Assembly (NCBI RefSeq): GCF_905163445.1
Contig: NC_053190.1
Coordinates: 16,432,501-16,496,500 of the forward strand
Direction of reading: 5' to 3'
DNA: 64,000 nt
Source: Pararge aegeria
Taxonomy: Eukaryota > Arthropoda > Insecta > Lepidoptera > Nymphalidae
In this document: positions 10,668 to 21,984 of the stretch, one piece after another
Numbering within the stretch: the stretch's first letter is position 1
How the letters are laid out: each line of letters opens with the position of its first letter
The notes under the pieces: model-generated
The model's database searches: none
Seen by the model: only the letters and a program-made list of their open reading frames with translations
What the model was told of the DNA's origin: nothing
Program-made: the position numbers and the translations under genes

Positions 10668-10822
10668 ATCGTCTTGAGCAGTGTTTTACGCCATCGATTG
10701 CCTGGAAGAGATCACTATGTAGCGATAAGGCAGCCAGGTATACTTCGTGTAAACTAGTATTTTTTTATAATTTTTCCCGTATTTTTATGTGGTGTACAAT
10801 AAAAGTGTATTCATTGCTTCTG
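10668..10822 (+). mobile_element. LINE 3' end, family F
   Basis: It runs from TTGCCTGGAAGAGATCAC through ATGTAGCGATAAGGCAGCC to GTGGTGTACAATAAAAGTG and TATTCATT. This matches the tail of the LINE at 41627-43574. The stem-loop has one mismatched pair here. Confidence 0.75.
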
Positions 10823-11744
10823 CTAGCTGTCCTACAACACTTCACTTGTGTTGGTCCAAAGTTACCCGGAAGAAATCCAGCAATGTAAATCCTGCGCCGT
10901 TATATTGTAGGCCACATCGGAGTAAAATCAATTTGTGCTATCGTTGGCCCGTCTCGGACGCAAGGTCGCGCCGCCCACCTATAAATACACGCAGACATGC
11001 AAAAATGTGAAACATAAACATATTGTGCGCTTTGTAGATCCAGTCTGTGCAATATAGGCCTAAGGATTGCACAGTTTTAGTAGATTTATGCTCCTGTGCA
11101 ACAGACGAACAACTGCACAGTTTGAGTCTATCTTAAATATCTTCAATCATTGCAGTTTAAGGTTTATCCATCGATCCTGTCTGAGCAAAAATGTCTAAGG
11201 ATGTAGATATGGGTTTATTGTAATTAATAGAATCGTAATAGGTATGCATGATTGGAAAGATGTTACCGTTTTGATTCTTAGTAAGTATTTAAAGTCGTAG
11301 GACTCAGTTTAAATATTATCAATGTGTAATATAAATTCACGGGAAAGCCTCAAATTATGTTTATTTGTATGTAATATTTGTTCATATACAATGATGTTTG
11401 TAAAATATGAAGAGTGGGATTGAATAAATGGCTACATTTTGTGCTAACAACAACATTTCCACGTTCCACGAAACGAGTATTGTCAAAAGTTCAGTGCTTT
11501 TTTGTTTGATTTGAATTTTTAAGTTTTCCTCGTGAATCACACGATAAATTAGTCACCACTCGGCACTCACCTTTGTCCTCTAATTTCTGCCGGTAACAAT
11601 TATTAAAGTTTTGAAATGAAAAATGCAAACAAACAATATACCTACATTAACTTTATGTACAAAGTCTGAAACTCATTAATCGAAGGGGACTGGGGAGAGC
11701 TATACAACGTGTAACAGAATTACGAAATAATATTATAAGTATAC
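10823..11744. other. AT-rich DNA, nothing recognised
   Basis: No recognisable repeat family or gene. Two short frames near 10789-11010 look random. Confidence 0.4.
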
Positions 11745-11800
11745 TAACTGTTGCCCGCGACTTCGTCCACGTTTGATTTTGTTTTTTGACGTGGCATTCA
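11745..11800 (-). mobile_element. Helitron-like 3' terminus
   Basis: ACTGTTGCCCGCGACTTCGT is the reverse of the terminal hairpin region of the Helitron-like family seen complete at 16468 and 52123. The terminal CTAG has decayed to CTAA. Confidence 0.5.
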
Positions 11801-11829
11801 ATTTAGTTGTAGTTCTAAAAAAATTTAAA

Positions 11830-12012
11830 GTATTTAGGAAGGAAGGGCTATATCCGATTTCTTTCAGTAAAAACTTAGACAGTGGTTTACTTAAAAACGA
11901 TTTGGTTTTCTGTTTCACAGACAAGTCTCAGAGACAGTACATAATGTACATGTGACAGTACACCTCTGAAGCACGTGAAGTATTATTTCGGTTTTCATTT
12001 ACACGTTGTATA
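11830..12012 (+). repeat. interspersed repeat G, copy 1
   Basis: It shares AGTAAAAACTTAGACAGTGG, the GACAAGTCTCAGAGACAG block and TTTACACGTTG with 15690-15855 and, reversed, 62170-62345. No coding potential is seen. It may be part of a larger DNA transposon. Confidence 0.6.
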
Positions 12013-12136
12013 GAGACCTTAAGATTTGTCAAACTCTTGTAACCTGACTAAGATTACTCCAGACGCAGGGCGTGCGCAAGGATGAAGTTGAACGCACCCA
12101 GGCGCCCGCGAGGCCTACGCCACTCATTTATCAGTA

Positions 12137-12223
12137 GGGCTAGCATGCTCGCCACGAGAGAGTTATGTCTAACCACTACATCTCTACGGGGATAATAATC
12201 TTGTGGCGACCAAGCTAGCCCCA
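12137..12223. mobile_element. short MITE, GGGCTAGC ends
   Basis: Left arm GGGCTAGCATGCTCGCCAC pairs with the right arm GTGGCGACCAAGCTAGCCC apart from small mismatches. It resembles the ends of the larger MITE L copies at 28036 and 56150. Confidence 0.55.
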
Positions 12224-12256
12224 CAAGTGAGAAGCTCTTACTTTGACATCATATAA

Positions 12257-12298
12257 TTCGAAATAATTGTAATACGGTTATATTACAATTATTTCGAA
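12257..12298. repeat. perfect 18-bp inverted repeat
   Basis: Arms 12257-12274 and 12281-12298 are perfectly complementary around a six-base loop, CGGTTA. Confidence 0.85.
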
Positions 12299-12442
12299 AT
12301 TTATGTTCGTTCACACATCTACAGTCAGCGCTCGTAGCGTTAATTAATGTACAGAAGGATATGTAGAAGTATATGTAAGAATAGTGTAGTAGAAGGATAT
12401 GAAAATAAATTAGCAGAAGCAATTTAAAATTATATTTTTAGG

Positions 12443-12515
12443 CATGCAAAGGTGGCCTTATTGCAAGCAATTTCTTACATGCAAACTCACATTGAGAGAA
12501 TCAGCGGCTAGACAG
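12443..12515 (-). mobile_element. LINE 3' end fragment, family H
   Basis: On the minus strand it reads ATGTAAGAAATTGCTTGCAA then TAAGGCCACC, equivalent to the family H tails at 14428 and 30037. Confidence 0.55.
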
Positions 12516-13212
12516 AGGCATGGTGTCATGTACGAACTAAGTAATAAATATATTATTTACGAAAATACTTGTAGTTGTAATAATAAGTTCTGCTTAACTT
12601 TTAAATTAACAATAGAAGCGTTTTCCATAAGAGCGTTATTTAAAATTAGTTTTCTTATAAATTGGGTATTTTAGGTTATTTTCTGCTTATAAATAATTAT
12701 TATATTACATTAATTAAAAATTTTAGAAAATTAATTCTTCTATCCCATTATCGGAGGTAATTGAAAAATTACTCAACTAAACTTAACAAAATTGGGCATT
12801 GGGCATATCGTCATAAATGAAAACTCATAAAAAAATATTTCTCACAGAACACTTTGGATGGTTTGTCACGGACTCAGCCAGTTTTTTTTTAATATTATTA
12901 GCTTTTGATTATTGTTAATTTAGACAAAACAAGTAAAAACCTTGGGCATATCATGTATCTTGTTTGACTAAAATTGGCTTTTTTGTAAGTTAATATTTAC
13001 GTCATCATTTATGATGAGAGACCAAAACCTCACACATTTTCCGGAGTCAATAAAAACTTTTTATCTTCCAATGTGTGTTTTAGGTGTAAACTAAAAAGCT
13101 CTGTCCAGCCCGGAAAACTTATCATGGTCAAAGTTTTCCTGGCTCCAGATTACCAAAGCCGTGATTCCATGTGTTAATAAAATATTTTTTTTAAATAATA
13201 ATAGGAAATTAA
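12516..13212. other. AT-rich DNA, nothing recognised
   Basis: No gene or repeat family recognised. Confidence 0.4.
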
Positions 13213-13945
13213 GGGATTTATTTATTTATTTATTTATTTATTGGGTCTACCAGCGATTTTACATAGATAAAAATAATATTACTTATCATATAAATATTAC
13301 TCAGAGTATGCAAAACCATATAAAGGTAAACACTACATGCTAAATTCGCTTATGTACTAACAATTTTCAAAGAGAATTAATAAAAACTAATAAAAAGAAC
13401 AACAACAAAAGCCGAAACAGTTACAAACGGAAAAAACTAAATTATTATTATAAAAGAAGTTATGATTAAAATTAAAATTAAAATTAGAACTATGTTTAAC
13501 TATTCTACATACTAAGAGACTAATTATACAAAATAAACAATGATTAAGATACTATTAAACTCGGGATGACAGATTGGTTAATTTACTGATGATAATTTTA
13601 CGAAAAGTGCTATGCGAGTTAAAGTTAATGTCAATTGACTGACTGAATTTATTGTATAATTTACATAACCGAGGGATAGTGGAGTTTGCGCCGAAGACTG
13701 TTCTGGTGCGTGGCGGCACGATCGGCGTAATAGCAGCACGCGGATATCTATACGGTACTCTGAAATTAATTTTACTCAGCAAAATGGGGCAATCTAAATT
13801 ATTTCTTAGCAACCTATATAAAAACATTAAATCCAGCAAATCTCTTCTTTGGTCAAGATTCAGAATTTTAAAGTATGTCAGTCTTTTTGTATAGGATACC
13901 ACCTTTTTGTGAATCTTTGCCGAGTATGACAAATGCCACATGAAT
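13213..13945 (-). pseudogene. 5'-truncated LINE, RT C-terminal domain
   Basis: An uninterrupted minus-strand frame of about 128 codons (13941-13555) reads YTKRLTYFKILNLDQRRDLL, then FRVPYRYPRAA, then IPRLCKLYNKF. This is the conserved C-terminal region of Jockey/CR1-type reverse transcriptases (R-L-x3-L-x-L-x2-RR, then VP-x-R). The palm domain is missing, so the copy cannot act alone. An AT-rich 3' UTR follows to a TTTA microsatellite at 13216-13241, the usual tail. The unbroken frame suggests a fairly young insertion. Confidence 0.7.
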
Positions 13946-14009
13946 CTCTTCTGAACACAGGGATAAACAAACTTACCTTTTTACTGGCCTGTGATATTAT
14001 GACACATAG

Positions 14010-14215
14010 CATATAACTCGTAGAACTGACGGACGTTTGGGTTCTAAGGTGCTGGCATGGCAATCCCGCCCCGGTAAACGCAGCATAGACCCAACGAGGT
14101 GGACCTACGAAATTGAGAAACAAGCGGCCCAGAACCGTGGATTTTGGAACTCCCTATAAAAGACCAATCCAGAAGTGGACGTCAATCCGTTGAATTGATG
14201 ATGATGATGATGATA
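14010..14215 (+). pseudogene. RTE C-terminus and GATGATGA tail
   Basis: Fragments read VLRCWHGNPAPVNAA and RTVDFGTPYKRP in different frames, followed by CAGAAGTGGACGTCAATCCG and a run of GAT triplets. It abuts the LINE at 13213-13945. Confidence 0.6.
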
Positions 14216-14427
14216 TAACAAAATGGAGTACCCAAGCGTACTTGACAATCATAACAAAACTTACATGACAGCATTCGTTAGCTGCTGTGCTACTTACCAA
14301 GCTACCGACAAAGATGTGTCGCGAAGCAAGTCATCGTTCCGGTACGATGTTGTACTACTTGAGCTTGAGCTTTGGGAGTACTACGCCATGCTTTTTTCTG
14401 CCATTGAATCATATTTCCTGTTCTCTT

Positions 14428-14595
14428 GCTGTAGTCTTGTCTACAAAGGTTGCCTGTGAGAGATTGCATGCAGCAATAAGGCTGCCTTTGCATGTCTACA
14501 TTGTTCACTGGATACTCCTTACCGTTTCTTATCCTGTTTGTTACGTGCAATAAAGTGTTTCTTCTTCTGTGCGTGCAATAAAGTGTACTTATATG
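14428..14595 (+). mobile_element. LINE 3' end, family H
   Basis: GGTTGCCTGTGAGAGATTGC, then ATGCAGCAATAAGGCTGCC, leads to GTGCAATAAAGTGTTTCTTC. The terminus GTGCAATAAAGTGT is repeated once after a short CTT run. This is the forward version of 30037-30190. Confidence 0.7.
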
Positions 14596-14604
14596 TGTGT
14601 TACA

Positions 14605-14712
14605 TTCATAATAAAATATTCATCAGCTATATTAGTACCCATAACACAAGCTACGCTTACTTTGGGGCTAGATGGCGATGTGTGTATTGTCGTAATATAT
14701 TTATTTTATTTA
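14605..14712 (+). mobile_element. SINE, family A, 3' part
   Basis: It contains CATCAGCTATATTAGTACCC and ends in TAGATGGCGATGTGTGTATT. The tRNA head is absent. Confidence 0.75.
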
Positions 14713-14754
14713 TTCTTCTTCTATTTTTGGTACCATAAATAGCAAAAAAAATAA

Positions 14755-14913
14755 AAAAAAACTGCAGCCAAGCAGCATTTCAGTGTTCCGGTCTGAAGGA
14801 CCTGCCGGTTTGATAACAAGTACACAAGGCCTAACACCTCCGTCTCTTATTTGTGGATACAGGGCGGTGTTTTGCCTGATGTCCGACGAAGCCCTGCGAA
14901 GTTTTGCTCTCAT
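14755..14913 (+). mobile_element. LINE K fragment
   Basis: GTGTTCCGGTCTGAAGGACC and GGCCTAACACCTC match the element split by a MITE at 21985-22385. Confidence 0.5.
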
Positions 14914-15047
14914 TATAGGGTTTCCACGTGGGGTTCAACCGTAACAAAACAGCGCCTACCGCGTGTATAAACTTTTTATAGGGATTCCACGTGGGGAACC
15001 ACACTTGGGTTCCACCATAAAAAAAACTATACCGCGCGTATAACCCG
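14914..15047 (+). repeat. two-unit tandem duplication
   Basis: TATAGGGTTTCCACGTGGGG at 14914 recurs as TATAGGGATTCCACGTGGGG at 14977. Both units also hold an ACCGCG…GTATAA block. The period is about 63 bases. Confidence 0.6.
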
Positions 15048-15129
15048 ATTAAGTACTTTAATATAACTGATATATCTAGCTAGATCCGCTATACGATATA
15101 GATCGTAGTAATGTATTATAATAGCCAAG

Positions 15130-15340
15130 CCCTTTCATTTCATAACCCTATTGAGGGAGATGTTTAAAAATATATAATCCGCAATTTGGTAGCGGCAGCC
15201 ATCTTGGACTAATTTTCATGACTAAGAAACAAAGAAACAAAATCCAAATCGATTCATCTATTCGAGAGCTAAGAAGTCACAGACACACACACACATACAC
15301 ACACACACACACACACACGAAGACACACAGCTATGACAGC
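15130..15340 (+). repeat. insect interspersed repeat with CA tract
   Basis: CCCTTTCATTTCATAACCC, then GTAGCGGCAGCCATCTTGG, then ATCGATTCATCTATTCGAGA leads into a CA microsatellite at about 15281-15333. I recognise this arrangement as a common arthropod repeat. Its class is not clear to me. Confidence 0.5.
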
Positions 15341-15359
15341 AACCGCGTGTTGAGTTCCT

Positions 15360-15855
15360 TTGCCTGTTAACTTCATCATCAGATTTATATGAAATTTTAA
15401 TGTGATAATTTAGGATATTTTTTTACGGAACTTTATTTATTTCAAGCCTCTCTATGATATAGACAAAAATAAAAATATAATCTTTACTCATTTTATGGGC
15501 ATGGTACCAAACTTTCGCTCTTGGCTCCCTAGACGTCAAGAACAATTTTCAGGACACGATGTTCATAAAATTTATTAATTTAAATTACGCCTTTTTTCAT
15601 TTAGTAATGGAAACGATAAAAACATAATTTAATTTTACAAATCTGTCTATATCTAGGTATATTTACTATGCCTATAACTAAGAATTTCTAGATTTTGATT
15701 TTGCATGAGATGTACCTGGTTTCTTTTAGTAAAAACTATGACAGAGGTTTACTCAAAAACTTCGGTTTCGGTTTCACAGATAAGTCTCAGAGACTGTAAA
15801 TAATGTACTTAAACCTTTTAAGTAATTTTTCGTTTTAATTATTTACACGTTGTTT
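15360..15855 (+). repeat. interspersed repeat G, longest copy
   Basis: The right part (15690-15855) matches copies at 11830 and 62170. The left part may be more of the same element, since it runs on without a visible junction. No protein-like frame. Confidence 0.5.
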
Positions 15856-16467
15856 TTGGCGGAGTTATGCCCGAACATACCTAAAAACCCATACAAAACT
15901 CACATAAAAAAAACATCCTGTAATCCGAAAAATACGTTTGCACGTTTTTAAATCTTAACTGCTTAGATACCCTATTAATATTCCGTAGTAAAATAAATTA
16001 ATACATTTTTTTTTCTAAATAATAAACTCACAAGTAGGTACCGACTTAGAACATACCACTGTGAGGCTACTGGAAGTCGGTAGCAAGATATTTAAGTACT
16101 TAGTTTTTCATTATCTGTGGACAATCCATACACTCGTCATTGTTGAGGCAACACGTGACGGCACGAGTCGCTAAGGGTCCCCATTCACAGGCAATCGAAT
16201 GATTTTTATTCTGTTTGTCACATAGCTCCTCCGGGTAAGTACCAGGTAAGTATGAATATAATCCATTCCTATTTCTGCCGCTAGCACAGCCCTGTGAAGT
16301 GGTTCATGGATAATGACATTCCGATTTTGGTCCATCAATTATCGATCGCTATGCCTTTTTTAAGTGTTTACATGTTATTATTTATTAATGGTGAAAGCCT
16401 GGTCAGTTATGTTATCGATATACACGTAAGTAAATGTGTAGAATGTTGTTCAAGTTGTATTACTGTA
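15856..16467. other. AT-rich DNA, nothing recognised
   Basis: No gene or repeat family recognised. Confidence 0.4.
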
Positions 16468-16803
16468 CTAGCTGTTGCCCGGGACTTCGTCTGCGTTTGA
16501 TTTTGTTTTTTCAAATCAACTCTACACAAAGTTCGGGCAAAATTAAACACATGTTATAACCTCTATAGTACAAAAATAATTATTTAAATCGGTTATAATT
16601 TGTCGGAGTTAAGGTATAAATCGTCAAACACTTTCATCCCCTCTCCCAAAGGAACTGAGCTTAATGTGGGGATAAAAAGTATCCTATATTACTTCTATCA
16701 CTTCCAAGAATATATGTACAAAGTTTTAAGTGGATCGGTTAAGTAGTTTTTGCGTGAAACAAACTTACATTGACATTTATAATTTTAATTAGGGAAGTAG
16801 GGA
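16468..16803 (-). mobile_element. Helitron-like element, complete, non-autonomous
   Basis: On the minus strand it begins TCCCTACTTCCC after an A and ends GACGAAGTCCCGGGCAACAG and CTAG before a T. The A|TC…CTAG|T arrangement without target duplication is diagnostic of Helitrons. Internal blocks (ACTCCGACAAATTATAACCG) match 52123-52513. It has no Rep-helicase gene. Confidence 0.75.
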
Positions 16804-17417
16804 TATGGTACATATATAAGTGTATTGTTAATTGTCCAAAATAAATAAATAAATAGCCCATTCAGTAACTTGTCCAAATAGTAGCTTGCAGTGCTCGCAC
16901 CAGTAACTAGTGTAACTTACTTGCACCTTCTTACGCGAGTGTACTTCCATGTTAAACGCGCCAGATTGCTTGCGATTTCCGTAATCGCCTGCGATGTTAT
17001 ACGGACATATCGACGTATTGCCCCGTGAATAGACCCCTTGAGAGCTTTTTGTGATCTGTCCACCGAGGAGGGAACTCAAGGTTACGTGCAGGGTTAACAC
17101 TTGTGAGAGTTGAAATAGGGTATTTTTATTTTATTAGTCGTTAATGCAGCACAGAAATAACACATTTTTCACCTAGGGAAGAAAGTGATCGATTTCTAGC
17201 TGTTGTTTAAATTTTAGTACATATTGAAAATTGAAAAAAATTAAAAATTATTTATTGTGGCAACATTTAGTTATACACAAACAAAAAGTATGGACGGTCT
17301 CTGCTGCCTAATTTAGGTAACCCTGTGCTATAGGCATCAGCGACCTACCTTCTTTAATATTGATTGAGTACTAAAATAATAAATCAGTGCATTCTTAATT
17401 AACTAAGTTACTTTATT
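16804..17417. other. unique DNA, nothing recognised
   Basis: No repeat family or protein motif seen. A 90-codon minus frame at 16828-17100 has no recognisable feature. Confidence 0.35.
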
Positions 17418-17480
17418 AGTGTGTGTGCGTGTGTGTGTGTGATTACGTGTTTGTGAGTGCGAGTATGTGAGTGTGGTGTG

Positions 17481-17525
<45 letters not shown>

Positions 17526-17545
17526 CGTGTGTGTGAGTGTGAATG
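17418..17545. repeat. GT microsatellite
   Basis: Interrupted GT repeat on the plus strand, purest around 17492-17523. Confidence 0.95.
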
Positions 17546-17695
17546 ATTGCCTTAATATGAATCCAACAACATTATTCAGTAAATACGCTTCAGTAAGTCC
17601 TCTGTTTCAGCATAGTTTAAGCTTTGTAAATAATTAGTGACCACTTTTTTGCAATTAAATTTATTATATGTATCTAATCTGTTATTTAAGAGGAA

Positions 17696-17792
17696 TTTAT
17701 GAATGAATGAATAAATGAATACACTTTTATTGTACACCACATAAACATATAGGAAAATTATAAGTAAAAATTTAACAAAAAGTATACAATTG
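17696..17792 (-). mobile_element. LINE 3' end, family F
   Basis: Read in reverse it ends GTACAATAAAAGTGTATTCA followed by ATTC-type repeats, as at 41627. Confidence 0.7.
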
Positions 17793-18121
17793 AACATTGA
17801 GTATACAAATTAATTTGGAATGTGCAGAATTGTCTAAGTATTTAAGGGTGCAAAATATCTATATAATATGTAGTATTTTGTACCACCGACGCAAAAACGA
17901 CTATGGCATATATATGACTTGGAATTTGGAAATCGATCACTTTTCTGAGTATTTCTTTGCAACTTTTAATGCACAATCGAGCCGTGCAGTTCGTCATAAT
18001 CATAATTTATATATTTTTCTCTTATTCTCTATCATTTATTCTTCTCCTTTTTTTATATTATTAACAATGCTTAAAAATAAATTAAAAAACACTATTAAAA
18101 ATTTATAAAAAAATAAAAAAA
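17793..18121. other. AT-rich DNA, nothing recognised
   Basis: A 103-codon plus frame starts at 17797 but has low-complexity composition and no motif. Its right end runs into A-rich sequence. Confidence 0.35.
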
Positions 18122-18410
18122 AACTTCCACCCTCCGCTTGCGGGGCTTTTGAATGCCCAAGCAACCGGTGGTCAGGGCTCCAGAGTGACGAACCTCCTCA
18201 CATTACGCGCCGTTTCAAGGACTACTGCCTTCTGTATCCGACCCTTGATCCAACAACCAAGCGAAAGCTTCTTAAGGTGTTGGTGTCGAAGCTTTTCGCG
18301 AGAAGACCATTGTCAAAAACGACGATCGGAACAACAACGGTCGACTCAACATTCCACATGGCGGTAATCTCGTATATTTTACTATTATTACCGATAATTG
18401 GAGGAAATAT
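18122..18410 (-). pseudogene. LINE reverse transcriptase C-terminus, frameshifted
   Basis: The minus strand reads MWNVESTVVVPIVV, then DNGLLAKSFD, then runs to a stop. In another frame it continues LKKLSLGCWIKGRIQKAVVL then RNVRRFVTL. I recognise the pattern M-W-x-V-x-S-T-x-V-V-P-I-V-V followed by L-G-C-W-I-K-G as the C-terminal end of a lepidopteran non-LTR reverse transcriptase. The frameshift makes it a pseudogene. Confidence 0.7.
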
Positions 18411-18879
18411 CATTATTTATAACAACCAAAATAAGCAGCAATAAACAACGTCTATACCTATATGTCTACCTTATTATTTATTCCATCCGATAACTTTTTG
18501 TACATACTTTTTTACTGATTCGAGTACACCAGACTGAGAAGCAGTCAAGAAGAGCAAGAACATATAAGAAGAGAATAACATAGCACCTATCTCTTTTTCG
18601 CTTTGAAGAACTTCATAGATAATTAATTACCAACTGTCAGTTCTTCAAACCTCATTAAGCACCACTCAGAGTGCGTGTTAATGTCAGTGTATAGTCGGGA
18701 TGTTAAATATCTATGCAAATTTATTAAAATTAACAAATTAAAACTATGATTTTTATATTTTGGATATAAATTTTGAATTTTATTTTATCTTCAAATGATT
18801 GTTAAATTCATGCATACTTAGTTCATTTCACTAACAACTACTATTGCAGGTCGAAGTTATTAAATAGACATTTCTTTTT
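18411..18879. other. AT-rich DNA, nothing recognised
   Basis: No gene or repeat family recognised. Confidence 0.4.
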
Positions 18880-18994
18880 CTTTACTGACCACTCTAGTTC
18901 GTGCCTTTTCCAAGCTACTTGACACTGGCAAAGTACATTGTGCTGTTTTGGCACTACGAAAAGCCATAAATCAAAAGAAGAAGAAGAAGCACCA
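18880..18994 (+). mobile_element. LINE 3' end with GAA tail
   Basis: CTACTTGACACTGGCAAAGT and CCATAAATCAAAAGAAGAAG resemble the end of a lepidopteran LINE that finishes in GAA triplets. Confidence 0.45.
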
Positions 18995-19012
18995 CTCAGC
19001 AAATTCTAATTC

Positions 19013-19080
19013 AAATTTTTCAAATTCCAAATTTCTTTATTCATTTAGGCCTATCACAGGCACTTTGTTATCCTTACCAT
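19013..19080 (-). mobile_element. LINE 3' end, family I
   Basis: The reverse strand reads AGTGCCTGTGATAGGCCTAA and AATAAAGAAATTTGG followed by a TTTGAA-like tail. The same end occurs at 21230. It resembles family E. Confidence 0.5.
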
Positions 19081-19424
19081 TATAATAGGATTTTTCTGTA
19101 AGCTTGCGTTTTTATCTTTGAACTTATTGAGAGACATCTCAAGCACCATAAGAAGCTGGACACATCACTTGTTTAATAAAACACTAATTTTAAATCTATG
19201 TGACCTAGTTATTCAGAAAAACTGCACAGAGCGGCATCGTCGCATTTTAGGTTGCAAAGTCGCATTTCATGAATTCGGATTCGCTCTTTCAATATCGATC
19301 GTGCTCTTAAAGGCCACTATCACATCTGGGTATTTGATATAACGGCAGCATGATACTGTGTGCTATGGAGAGAGCTATGCATATATAATATGCTATGATA
19401 TGAGAGATATACATAGCTTAGAGT

Positions 19425-19625
19425 ATGTATATGTGTTGAATAGAAGCAGGCGTTACTTTGCGGAATTCCATGATTTGAAAATTAAGTTTAATTTACTACA
19501 CTCCGCGAAAAGCAGGAGAATCTGTATGGTGTTATTCATAATTTCTTCTGTCTTTATACTCCACACCAAACAGATCTGAGTGGTGTAGAGTACGCACGTT
19601 TCAACAATTTTATTTAAATCCAACT
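19425..19625 (-). repeat. repeat P, copy 1 (possibly Penelope-like)
   Basis: On the minus strand it carries GAAACGTGCG, then GATCTGTTTGGTGTGGAG, then CACCATACAGATTCTCCTGC and GTAACGCCTGCTTCTATTC. It is one of four copies; the copies at 25456 and 44620 are each split by a MITE. Confidence 0.55.
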
Positions 19626-19687
19626 GGTAACTTGATATTAAAATTTGTGATGAATTATTTTTATTGTGATTCTTAAACAAATAAATA

Positions 19688-20100
19688 TTCCACGACACAC
19701 AACGCCATCTAGCTCCAAAGTAAGGTAGCTTGTGTTATGGGTACTATGGCGATCAATATCTATATGAATAACTAGCTGTCCCGGCGATCTTCATACCGCG
19801 GATAATTTTTTTTTTTAATGTTATATTTTAATACTTATTATCCTATTCCGGTCTAAGAGGAATCCAAAAATTTAAATTTCATAAAAAATTGTCCAGCCGT
19901 TCTTGCGTTATAAATGGTGTAACTAACACAACTTTCTTTTGTATATATAGATATACATAAATACTTATAATAAACATATAAACATACAAACACTAAAAAC
20001 TTTATGTTCATTACATAAACATTTTTTCAGTTGTGGGAATCGAACCAACGGCCCAGGGCTCAAAAAGCAGGGTCGCTGCCCACTGCGCTAATCGGCCGTC
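19688..20100 (-). mobile_element. SINE, family A, split by a Helitron-like insert
   Basis: The signature CGCCATCTAGCTCCAAAGTA lies at the left and the tRNA head (GTGGGAATCGAACC … CTGCGCTAATCGGCCGTC) at the right, both in minus orientation. The insertion 19772-19951 separates them cleanly. Confidence 0.8.
19772..19951 (-). mobile_element. small Helitron-like element inside a SINE
   Basis: Bounded by A|CTAG on the left and GA|T on the right (minus strand: A|TC…CTAG|T). Removing it restores the SINE target GAATAATATACATAAATAC as seen in other copies. The 3' hairpin is degenerate. Confidence 0.75.
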
Positions 20101-21229
20101 TACAAAAAGAAGACAAAGCTATTATCTAGAATCTAGAATTTAGATTTATTATTACAAGCGTAACTGGCAACCCTAGTAAATACCATATCACTAAAAAACG
20201 GATTACGAAAAAAAATATAAGACCATTTAAAGCTAGCCATTTGTGAAATGGAAACTGGATCTGGATATCTATAGCCAAAATTATTATATTTATTGAAAAA
20301 TAGAAAAAAAAGCATTTAAAGTCTATACGAGGAGCGTTGAACAAAAAGTGAGAATGTTTTTCGTAGGCTCTTAGAAAGTTCTGGAATAATACTGACTGTA
20401 AAAGATGAAATTATATCCGAAAATATTGTAAAAAAAAAAATAAAAAAAAAAAAAAAACTTGCAGTGTTCCTTAGTTAATTTAAACTGGAAATAAATAAAA
20501 AACGTGCAGTAAGTATACAAGAATTATCTTATGTTGAATTACTGTTGAATAAAGTATTTAAATAGATTCATGATCGAAACACACGTTTTAAGGCGCTGTG
20601 TGCTGCTAAACTAGTGCTAGAAACTATTTAAAAACCACGTACCTAGTTCTTACCAGCGAAAAAAAAAACAAAAATATTCTTAACCATATTTCTGGTTTTC
20701 CACTTTACACGGTCCATTAAATTTTTCTTGCTAGAAAATGACCAAGTAACTTCTAATGGAGTACGTTTTTCTTATTTATGTTTTAAAATAAAGAACATTA
20801 TATGTAAATATTTTGGTTATGTTTAATTTTATTTAAGTACTTATTTGTACTGATATTTCCCCAAAGAATAGTAAAAATACTTTAATAAACTACTTTAGCT
20901 TCAAATCCGACTTTTGGTCGAGGAAGTTCGGCCAGCCAGAATGTCTGGAAACCTATGTACCGGAATAAAACTAAATAAGATTTAAAACGTATTCGAAACA
21001 ACCGCAGCAATGCATGGTGCATAAGAATGGCCAAACTAATAATTTTCAAATACTTTCATTGCATATAAAATTTAATTAAAGAACTCTGCGAGTCCTAGAA
21101 TGCATCAAAAATTGTATATTGCACGATGCATACAGAATTCGAATCCAGTCATGTCACCAATTTAAGAATTAAATCATTGGTTCCGAATGTATTGTCTTTT
21201 CAAGTTATCCTAGGAAATTTTCATACTCA
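20101..21229. other. AT-rich DNA with poly-A tract
   Basis: An A-rich tract at about 20430-20458 is the only clear element. It may be the tail of an unrecognised retroelement. No gene seen. Confidence 0.4.
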
Positions 21230-21300
21230 AATTCAAAATTCAAATTCATAATTTCTTTATTCATGTAGGCCTATCACAGGCACTTATGAAGCGTTCATAC
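21230..21300 (-). mobile_element. LINE 3' end, family I
   Basis: Second copy of the tail seen at 19013, with TAGGCCTATCACAGGCACTT. Confidence 0.5.
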
Positions 21301-21403
21301 ATAAATGTTTACATAATTGTAAGGGGATGGTGACTCCTTATACATTTCGAACCTCCTTATACATGATAAGACTTTTAAAACTCTTTCTTTTAGAAATATC
21401 AAC

Positions 21404-21702
21404 ATCAATATCATATCAACCAATAACCTACCCACTGCAGGGCACGGATCTCCATTGAAAGGGTTTAGGCCGCTGTCCACCACGCTGGCCCAGTGCCGAT
21501 TGGTGGACTCCACACGCCTTTGAGAAAATTATAGAGAACTCTTCGGCTTGCAGGCTTCCTCACGACGTTTTCCTTTACCGTTGAAGCGAGTGATATTTTA
21601 ATTGCACAAAACGCATATGACTTAGAAAAGTTAGCGGTGCGTGATTTGATTCAAACTCGGCCCACGATAGTGCGCTGCAGTCTGAATCACTAGGCTATTA
21701 CC
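21404..21702 (-). mobile_element. SINE, family B, full length
   Basis: The minus-strand head has A box TAGCCTAGTGATTCAGAC and B box CCGAGTTTGAATC. The body has CAATTAAAATATCACTCGC, AAACGTCGTGAGGAAGCCTG and GGCCAGCGTGGTGGACAGCG. It ends GGTTGATATGAT. This is one of two essentially complete family B copies (the other is 62629). Confidence 0.8.
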
Positions 21703-21877
21703 TTTTTTTTAGAAATATAGTAATTCAAAAATAGGCCTAAGTACTTTAAAAACATGTTTGTATAAACAATTTTGGAATGTTTTTGTACGTTTTTTGTGAC
21801 TCTACCATCGTCCTACCTACTGAATCGTAATATTCAGTATCAATTCATTTTGCGTTGTTACAATGTTATGTTGACAA

Positions 21878-21984
21878 GATGTTTCTTATAATTTTATATG
21901 ATAAACAAAATCCTTTCCCTCTATGAGTTATATAAAAATGTTAGGGTATGCATTGCTTTTGTGCATGTATGAAGTGCACGCCAA
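21878..21984 (-). mobile_element. hAT MITE, truncated
   Basis: The right end GTGCATGTATGAAGTGCACG and CCA matches the terminus of complete copies. The other end is lost in AT-rich DNA. Confidence 0.6.
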
